NCBI GenBank assembly: GCA_964585575.1
Contig: CAZPEM010000104.1
Coordinates: 1-11,801, forward strand
Direction: 5' to 3'
Source: UBA4655 sp964585575
Lineage (GTDB): Bacteria; Planctomycetota; Planctomycetia; Pirellulales; UBA1268
DNA: 11,801 nt
Made by a program: the position numbers and the translations under genes. A model generated the notes under the pieces. That model did not search any database. It had not been told where the DNA came from and saw only the letters and a list, made by a program, of their open reading frames with translations. Below, piece by piece: positions 7,652 to 11,801 of the stretch; position 1 is the first letter of the stretch, and each line of letters starts with the position of its first letter.

Positions 7652-8722
7652 TCAGCCGCCCTTCACGGCGGCGATGAGCTCGAGCACGTTCTCGACGGGC
7701 GTCTGCGGGAGGACGCCGTGGCCGAGGTTGAAGATGTGGCCCGGACGGCCGGCGGCTTCGGCGAGAATCTGCCTCGCCCGACTTCGAACCGTCGCCGCCT
7801 CGGAGAGCAGCACCGCCGGGTCGAGATTTCCCTGGATGCCGCGGTCGTCGCCGATCACCCTCCATGCGTCGGCCAGACCGATCCGCCAATCGACGCCGAT
7901 CACGTGGCCGCCCGCCTCTGCGAGCAGCGGCAGGAGCGCCGGATTGCCGGTCGCGAAGTGGATCACCGGCGCCCGCCTCGCCGCCTCGGCGATCGCGTCG
8001 CGAGAGTGCGGCAGGACGTACCGACGGTAGTCGTCCGGCGAGAGGCACCCCACCCAGCTGTCGAAGAGCTGCACGATCTGCGCCCCGGCGTCGATCTGCG
8101 CGACGAGATATCGGCTCACCGCCCGGGCGAGCTTCCCCATGATCGCGTGCCATGCCGGTTCGGCGCCGTACATCAGCTCCTTCGTGTGGAGCCACGCACG
8201 GCTCGTGCCCCCTTCGATGCAGTAGCTCGCGAGCGTGAACGGGGCCCCCGCGAAGCCGATCACCGGCAGCGACTCGTCGAGACCTGCCCTCGTCGTCCGC
8301 ACGCAGTCGAACACGAACCCGAGCCTGTCGATGTCGGCGAGCTCGCGGAGCCGCTTCTCGTCGGACGCCTCCCGCAGCGGGTTGTGGATCACGGGCCCCT
8401 CGCCCGCGGCGAACTCGAGGTCCATGCCCATCGGCTCGAGGATCGGCAGGAGATCGCTGAAGATGATCGCCGCATCGACCTTGAGCCGATCGACCGTCGC
8501 GATCATCACCTCCGCGGAGAGACGCGGGTTCTTGCAGAGCTCCATGAACCCGACCTTCTCCCGCACCTGCCGGTATTCCGGCAGATAGCGTCCGGCCTGC
8601 CGCATCAGCCAGATCGGCGTGCGGCTCGTCGGCTCGCGGCGGCAGGCCCGCATCATGAGCGAGTCGTGCCAGGGAGGTCGGATCGTCGGGGCGGCGTGTG
8701 GATCGGCGGCGCGGGAAAGCAT
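7652..8722 (-). CDS. hemE: Uroporphyrinogen III decarboxylase
   Basis: 356 residues, normal length, cytoplasmic. HemE removes four acetate carboxyl groups from uroporphyrinogen III to give coproporphyrinogen III. Visible signatures are WLMRQAGRYLPEY (38-50, with the substrate-binding arginines), FSDLLPILEPMG (88-99, catalytic Asp90), GFAGAPFTLASY (156-167, Tyr167) and FNLGHGVLPQTP (331-342, His335). The start at 8722 is supported because the N-terminal segment DSLMMRACRREP looks like the usual HemE beginning and would be cut by the internal Met23/Met24. There is no Shine-Dalgarno; a -10-like TATACT sits 6 bases before the ATG. The helicase gene lies 100 bases downstream and the PIN gene 57 bases upstream on the same strand. 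With hemA nearby it makes a split haem locus. Confidence 0.97.
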   Translation of the reverse strand: MLSRAADPHAAPTIRPPWHDSLMMRACRREPTSRTPIWLMRQAGRYLPEYRQVREKVGFMELCKNPRLSAEVMIATVDRLKVDAAIIFSDLLPILEPMGMDLEFAAGEGPVIHNPLREASDEKRLRELADIDRLGFVFDCVRTTRAGLDESLPVIGFAGAPFTLASYCIEGGTSRAWLHTKELMYGAEPAWHAIMGKLARAVSRYLVAQIDAGAQIVQLFDSWVGCLSPDDYRRYVLPHSRDAIAEAARRAPVIHFATGNPALLPLLAEAGGHVIGVDWRIGLADAWRVIGDDRGIQGNLDPAVLLSEAATVRSRARQILAEAAGRPGHIFNLGHGVLPQTPVENVLELIAAVKGG

Positions 8723-8728
8723 CGAACG

Positions 8729-8734
8729 AGTATA
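8729..8734 (-). promoter_or_regulatory. Candidate hemE -10 box, possible leaderless start
   Basis: On the minus strand TATACT (5 of 6 matches to TATAAT) is followed by only 6 bases before the hemE ATG, so transcription would begin at or next to the start codon. No Shine-Dalgarno lies in between. No convincing -35 is seen at 16-18 bases upstream, which weakens the call. Confidence 0.45.
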
Positions 8735-8779
8735 CGCTCCGCAGGACCCGCGCGGTCGTGGCGACCGCCCGAGCCGCGG

Positions 8780-9178
8780 TCAGCGGCGCAGCCGCTCGTA
8801 GAATGCCCGCGGCGACAGGATGAGGACGCCGCCGAAGACCGCGAGGTCGAGCAACTCCTGGTCGCCGGTCACGATGCAATCGGCCGAGCCCGCGGCTGCC
8901 GTCCCCAACACGGGCAGGTCGTCCCTGTCTTTCACCGTGCCGCGGGGCACCCTCGCGGGCTTCACGATCTCGCTGTTGGACCGGAGAATCGCCACGAAAA
9001 AGGCGGCGCGGGCGGCGGTCGCCTTGAATTTGCGGCGGTAATTCCGCGACACCTCTTCAAGAATATGCTCCGACAGCACCACGACGTGATCACGGTAGAC
9101 GAGCGTGACGAGCGCTTGGCAAAGGCCGTGCGTGGCGATCGACGCCAGCAGTACGTTCGTGTCGAGCACCACCCTCAC
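8780..9178 (-). CDS. PIN-domain putative toxin (VapC-like ribonuclease)
   Basis: 132 residues with a GTG start. The PIN fold is recognisable from its acidic residues: Asp6 in VVLDTNVLL, an acidic pair Glu41/Glu42 in EHILEEV, the KDRDDLPVL motif (83-91) and ADCIVTGDQELL (99-110, Asp100 and Asp106). The C-terminus ILSPRAFYERL matches the end of the family annotated as putative toxin-antitoxin toxin component, PIN family (TIGR00305-like). Such proteins are metal-dependent RNases, often cleaving tRNA or rRNA. The GTG overlaps the upstream antitoxin stop codon by 4 bases (GTGA), so the two are translationally coupled in the usual antitoxin-first order. The active-site set appears complete. Toxicity itself cannot be seen from sequence, and a housekeeping RNase role is possible. 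Confidence 0.85.
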   Translation of the reverse strand: MRVVLDTNVLLASIATHGLCQALVTLVYRDHVVVLSEHILEEVSRNYRRKFKATAARAAFFVAILRSNSEIVKPARVPRGTVKDRDDLPVLGTAAAGSADCIVTGDQELLDLAVFGGVLILSPRAFYERLRR

Positions 9179-9393
9179 GAAATCGCCTTGAAGATGTCAT
9201 CATCGGTGATGAACCCCTGGGCTTCGGCGAGCGGGACGGTCGATTTACGCACCGCGGCGAACTGCTCGGCGACGATGAAGCGTCGCAGGGACTCGCGGAC
9301 GAGCTCGCTCGACGACCGATGCTGCCGCCGGCTGAGCTCCTCGAGTTGTCGCTTCAGTTCGGTCGGCATGCGTACGTTGAGGGTGGTGTCCAT
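9175..9393 (-). CDS. Ribbon-helix-helix (CopG-type) antitoxin
   Basis: 72 residues. The N-terminal half is a typical ribbon-helix-helix DNA-binding domain: strand TTLNVRMP (3-10), helix TELKRQLEELSRR (11-23), turn, and helix SSSELVRESLRRFIV (27-41). The tail (43-72), ending TDDDIFKAIS, is the expected toxin-binding segment. The protein likely binds its own promoter and neutralises the PIN protein encoded immediately downstream, the two genes overlapping by 4 bases. The start at 9393 is set by the beginning of the fold. There is no Shine-Dalgarno, but a plausible promoter ends 8 bases before the ATG. Codon use is slightly less GC-rich than in neighbouring genes, as often seen in mobile toxin-antitoxin modules, but the difference is small. 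Confidence 0.85.
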   Translation of the reverse strand: MDTTLNVRMPTELKRQLEELSRRQHRSSSELVRESLRRFIVAEQFAAVRKSTVPLAEAQGFITDDDIFKAIS

Positions 9394-9401
9394 AGTAACA
9401 C

Positions 9402-9429
9402 ATTGTATTGCGATTCGAAGGCCGATCAA
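9402..9429 (-). promoter_or_regulatory. Promoter of the antitoxin-toxin operon
   Basis: On the minus strand TTGATC (9424-9429) is followed by a 16-base spacer and TACAAT (9402-9407), a good sigma70-type pair. Only 8 bases separate the -10 from the antitoxin ATG and there is no Shine-Dalgarno, so the transcript is probably leaderless or nearly so. A weak inverted repeat, GTGT-N8-ACAC (9386-9401), covers the start codon and could be an operator half-site pair for the ribbon-helix-helix protein. That operator idea is speculative. Confidence 0.6.
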
Positions 9430-9509
9430 TGCCGCGGCTGCGCGTACGCCGCCAGGCCACGGTGTTCGTTCGCACACGGGCAGCCCCTCACGGCCGTCTC
9501 TCTCGAGGC

Positions 9510-9515
9510 TACAAT
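9510..9515 (+). promoter_or_regulatory. Candidate -10 box of the ccsA-like/hemA operon
   Basis: TACAAT lies 7 bases before the ATG at 9523, which would place the transcription start at or just before the start codon. The GAGG touching the ATG is too close to serve as a Shine-Dalgarno. No good -35 is visible at the expected distance. The same hexamer is the -10 of the divergent antitoxin promoter. Confidence 0.45.
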
Positions 9516-9522
9516 TTCGAGG

Positions 9523-10410
9523 ATGACGCAGTTCGTCTCGGGTATTTCCGTGGTTTGCTTCGCGGCGAGCTATGCCGTGGCGCTCGCCTGCGAGGCGTCG
9601 CGGCTCTTGTTTCGCTCCGGCATCCGCGGGGCCGCGATGATCGCGTTCGCGGCGGCCGGGCTGTTTGCCCACACCGCGTATCTCGTCTGGCGGGCGGCGA
9701 ACGAGCCGTCGCTGCCCCTTTCGAGTGCGTTCGACTGGTTCCTGCTGGCAAGTTGGGTTCTCGCCGCGGGCTATCTCTGGCTCACGATCGCGAATCCGAA
9801 AACGCCGGTGGGGCTCTTCCTTTTGCCATTGGTGCTCGGGCTCATCGGCGCCGCGGAGCTCTCGAGCCGCGAGCCCTTTCCGCAGAGCCCGGCCACTCAG
9901 TTCTGGGGAGTGATCCACGGGAGCTTCAATCTCGCTGCAAGCGTCGCGGTGTCGCTCGGCGCGGTGGCGGGGCTCATGTGGCTCATCCAGGCGGCAAGGC
10001 TCTCGCGGAAGACGGCGCCCGCGCAGGGATTCCGGATGCCGAGCCTCGAGAAGCTCGCCGCGATCGACAGCCGGTGTGTCGCCGTTTCGGCGTGGGCGGC
10101 GGCGGCGGGGTTCGCAAGCGGGCTTGTGCTCAACGCCGTGAACCTGCGGCGGGGCCTGCTCGAGACGGTTCCCTGGAACGATCCGGTAGTGCTGCGGATG
10201 GGATTGCTCGTGTCGTGGCTCGTGTTCGCGGCGGTCGCGTCGCGGCTGGTCGCGCGGAAGCCGGGCGGGGCCAGGACCGTCGCGTGGCTCTCGCTCGTGA
10301 GCGTGGGCGTGCTTGCCATCTCGATCCTCTGGGGCCTCGTCGCCCCGTCGCGGCACGGCGTTCCGCCGGTGGCTCCCTCCCCGGCCACCGCCACGGAGGA
10401 CGCGGCATGA
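9523..10410 (+). CDS. CcsA/HemX-like cytochrome c assembly family membrane protein
   Basis: 295 residues with about eight predicted membrane segments (roughly 4-24, 35-56, 69-90, 95-111, 129-156, 186-206, 224-242 and 252-273). The context WGVIHGSFNLAAS (His132), a second histidine in FAHTAY (His50) and a degenerate PWNDPV (217-222), where CcsA/CcmC proteins have the tryptophan-rich WWD-type motif, point to the CcmC/CcsA/HemX superfamily (PF01578). Its position directly before hemA, with a 4-base ATGA overlap, mirrors the hemA-hemX pairing known in Bacillus, where HemX affects HemA level. I therefore favour a HemX-like role over a true cytochrome c synthetase subunit, as the WWD signature is poor. 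An upstream in-frame ATG at 9319 is rejected because it runs antisense through the antitoxin. The C-terminal tail (275-295) is Pro/Ala-rich. Confidence 0.8.
   Translation: MTQFVSGISVVCFAASYAVALACEASRLLFRSGIRGAAMIAFAAAGLFAHTAYLVWRAANEPSLPLSSAFDWFLLASWVLAAGYLWLTIANPKTPVGLFLLPLVLGLIGAAELSSREPFPQSPATQFWGVIHGSFNLAASVAVSLGAVAGLMWLIQAARLSRKTAPAQGFRMPSLEKLAAIDSRCVAVSAWAAAAGFASGLVLNAVNLRRGLLETVPWNDPVVLRMGLLVSWLVFAAVASRLVARKPGGARTVAWLSLVSVGVLAISILWGLVAPSRHGVPPVAPSPATATEDAA
10395..10400 (+). promoter_or_regulatory. Ribosome binding site of hemA
   Basis: GGAGGA lies 6 bases before the ATG at 10407, inside the last codons of the ccsA-like gene. It fixes the hemA start and supports coupled translation through the ATGA overlap. 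Confidence 0.85.
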
Positions 10411-11681
10411 CCCTCTCGCTCGTCGGCGCCACGCACCGCACCGTGCCGCTTGCGGTCCGCGAGCGGCTCGCCTTCTCGGCGGAGCAGGCGGCCGACGCGA
10501 TCCGCAGATTTCGCGCGAGGTTCCCCGGCCGCGAGGTCGTGCTGCTCTCGACCTGCAACCGGGTCGAGCTCTACACGGCCGGTGAACGGGATGCCGCGCC
10601 GCCGCCCGCCGAGCAGCTCGTGACGTTCCTCGCCGAATGCCGCGGCATCGACGAGAGGGATCTCACGGCGGTGCTCGCCCGTCGGGTCGACGAGGGAGTC
10701 GTGCGGCACCTCTTCAGCGTCGCCAGCGGCCTCGACAGCATGGTGCTCGGCGAGCCGCAGATCGTGGCCCAGGTGAAGCAGGCCTGGGCCCTGGCGAGGG
10801 AGAGCGACGCGACCGGTCCGCTCACCTCCGAGATGTTCCAGGCGGCGCTCCGCACGGCGAAGCGGGTCGCGAGCGAGACGGCGATCGGCCGGGAGAGGCT
10901 CTCGATCCCGAGCGTGGCCGTGGCCGACTTCGCGAGGGGAGTCTTCGAGCGGTTCGACGACAAGCGGGTGCTCCTGATCGGCGCGGGCAAGATGGCGGCC
11001 GAGACGCTCCGCTACCTGCGGGAGGCCGGGGCGAGGGACGTCGTCGTGCTCAACCGCAGCGCGGCCCGTGCGGAGGAACTCGCCGGGCGGCTCAACGCCC
11101 GGGCCGGGCTCTTCGAGCATCTCGATCGGGAGCTCGTCGCCGCAGACCTCGTGGTGAGCACCACCGCCGCGACCGAGCCGGTCGTCTCGCACGAGGCCTT
11201 CGCGAAGGTGCAGCCGAAGCGGGAGGGGCGGCCGCTCGTCGTGCTCGACCTGGCCGTGCCCAGGGATTTCGATCCGGCCATCGGCGGGATGCCGGGCGTG
11301 TGGCTCTACTCGATCGAGGATCTTGCCGGCGCCTGCGAGGCCAACCGCAAGAGCCGTCAGCGGGAGCTTCCGGCCGCGGTGACGATCGTGGAGGAGGAGA
11401 CGCTCCGGTTCATGCGCGACCTGCACCACCGCTCCACCGGTCCGGTGATCGAGCGGCTCCGTGCCGGATGGACCGAGACCGGCGAGGCGGAGCTCGACCG
11501 GCTCTTCCGCCGCCTCCCCTCGCTCGACGACTCGGCCCGCGCCGAAATCCGCCAGGCGTTCGAGCGGTACGCGGCGAAGCTGCTCCATCCGCCGCTCGCC
11601 TCGCTCCGCAGCGAAAGCCACTCGGGCCCCCCGCACGGCCTCCTCGACGCCCTCAAGCGGCTGTTCGATCTGAAGGATTGA
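10407..11681 (+). CDS. hemA: Glutamyl-tRNA reductase
   Basis: 424 residues, a normal length. GluTR reduces glutamyl-tRNA(Glu) with NADPH to glutamate-1-semialdehyde, the first committed step of C5-pathway tetrapyrrole synthesis. The catalytic domain begins LVGATHRTVPLAVRERLAF (5-23) and holds the nucleophile Cys50 in STCNRVELY; GLDSMVLGEPQIV is at 108-120. The NADPH-binding domain has LLIGAGKMA (189-197) and VVVLNRS (212-218). DLAVPRDFDP (281-290) follows, then a helical dimerisation domain (about 320-424). All key residues seem present. The start is fixed by GGAGGA and the conserved N-terminus. The gene overlaps the HemX/CcsA-like gene by 4 bases. With hemE on the other strand, it shows that this organism makes haem from glutamyl-tRNA rather than from glycine and succinyl-CoA. 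No hemL, hemB or hemC is visible; they could lie beyond the right edge. Confidence 0.97.
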   Translation: MTLSLVGATHRTVPLAVRERLAFSAEQAADAIRRFRARFPGREVVLLSTCNRVELYTAGERDAAPPPAEQLVTFLAECRGIDERDLTAVLARRVDEGVVRHLFSVASGLDSMVLGEPQIVAQVKQAWALARESDATGPLTSEMFQAALRTAKRVASETAIGRERLSIPSVAVADFARGVFERFDDKRVLLIGAGKMAAETLRYLREAGARDVVVLNRSAARAEELAGRLNARAGLFEHLDRELVAADLVVSTTAATEPVVSHEAFAKVQPKREGRPLVVLDLAVPRDFDPAIGGMPGVWLYSIEDLAGACEANRKSRQRELPAAVTIVEEETLRFMRDLHHRSTGPVIERLRAGWTETGEAELDRLFRRLPSLDDSARAEIRQAFERYAAKLLHPPLASLRSESHSGPPHGLLDALKRLFDLKD

Positions 11682-11726
11682 GTTTGCGTGTGGCCGGCTT
11701 GCCGCTGGGTCGGGGGTGCCCTTGCC

Positions 11727-11740
11727 ACGTCTCCGGACGT
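11727..11740 (+). terminator. Hairpin with UNCG-type tetraloop downstream of hemA
   Basis: ACGTC-TCCG-GACGT is a perfect 5-bp stem closed by C-G around a UCCG loop, an unusually stable RNA tetraloop class. A pyrimidine-rich TCTCTTC follows. It starts 45 bases after the hemA stop codon. It could terminate or stabilise the hemA transcript, although there is no true U-run. Confidence 0.35.
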
Positions 11741-11747
11741 TCTCTTC

Positions 11748-11760
11748 GGCCTTCCAGGCC
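11748..11760 (+). other. Second small hairpin after hemA
   Basis: GGCCT-TCC-AGGCC is a perfect 5-bp stem with a 3-base loop, 7 bases after the first hairpin. The two together may form a compound terminator or part of a structured or repeated element that runs to the window edge. I see no supported gene in 11682-11801. Confidence 0.35.
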
Positions 11761-11801
11761 TCCGGTCACTGCATGTCCGCTTCGCTTCGCCATCCATGGC
11801 T

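Noticed and set aside
7647..7659. GCGGC-TCA-GCCGC palindrome at the hemE stop codon, considered as a terminator
   Set aside because: The stem lies over the final codons and stop of hemE, with no T-run after it. Short GC palindromes are common in such GC-rich DNA.
9319..9522. Upstream extension of the ccsA-like gene to an ATG at 9319
   Set aside because: It would run antisense through the antitoxin gene and its promoter, and adds a soluble segment unlike the family N-terminus.
7718..9526. 602-codon plus-strand open frame across hemE and the toxin-antitoxin pair
   Set aside because: It crosses three well-supported minus-strand genes and reads as a low-complexity mirror frame.
9897..11636. 579-codon minus-strand open frame opposite ccsA-like/hemA
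   Set aside because: Antisense to hemA, whose protein is complete and recognisable; composition is typical of a mirror frame.
1..11801. Frequent GATCG/CGATC and CTCGAG words considered as a genome-wide motif
   Set aside because: They appear explained by common codon pairs (ATC, GAT, CTC-GAG) in GC-rich coding DNA, and without counts against a null model no enrichment can be claimed.

Overview
This is a GC-rich bacterial chromosomal window with tightly packed genes and no stretch of 300 bases without one. High GC at third codon positions, frequent absence of Shine-Dalgarno sequences, a long SNF2 helicase and the N-terminus of the uroporphyrinogen decarboxylase all suggest a Planctomycetota-like organism. 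That placement is an inference from general character, not a database match. Nothing here looks like a phage, transposon or CRISPR array.

Layout, left to right. Bases 1-48 are two perfect copies of a 24-bp tandem repeat, each holding a small hairpin. They lie just ahead of a plus-strand LOG-family (TIGR00730-type) nucleotide-processing gene (68-997). It converges on a minus-strand block whose transcription order is right to left: ribbon-helix-helix antitoxin (9393-9175), PIN-domain toxin (9178-8780), hemE (8722-7652), SNF2-family helicase (7551-3895), OmpR/PhoB-type response regulator (3776-2859) and PhoR-type sensor kinase (2829-1012). On the right, diverging from the toxin-antitoxin pair, a plus-strand pair encodes a CcsA/HemX-like membrane protein (9523-10410) and glutamyl-tRNA reductase HemA (10407-11681). 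The last 120 bases hold two small perfect hairpins.

How the genes fit together. HemA starts tetrapyrrole synthesis from glutamyl-tRNA. The HemX/CcsA-like protein is translationally coupled to it through a 4-base overlap. HemE, about 0.8 kb away on the other strand, acts later in the same pathway. The locus is therefore a split haem cluster with a small type II toxin-antitoxin-like module (GTGA overlap) between its two arms. The response regulator and kinase form a standard two-component pair. The SNF2 helicase is probably a chromatin or nucleic-acid remodeller with no clear link to its neighbours.

The most interesting signals are: (i) -10-like hexamers only 6-8 bases before the start codons of hemE, the antitoxin and the ccsA-like gene, with no usable ribosome binding site, which suggests leaderless transcripts; (ii) a response regulator whose only good ribosome binding site would add about 78 disordered residues before the receiver domain; (iii) the hairpin-bearing tandem repeat at the left edge; and (iv) the hairpins after hemA. 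I see no convincing wholly new multi-gene system.
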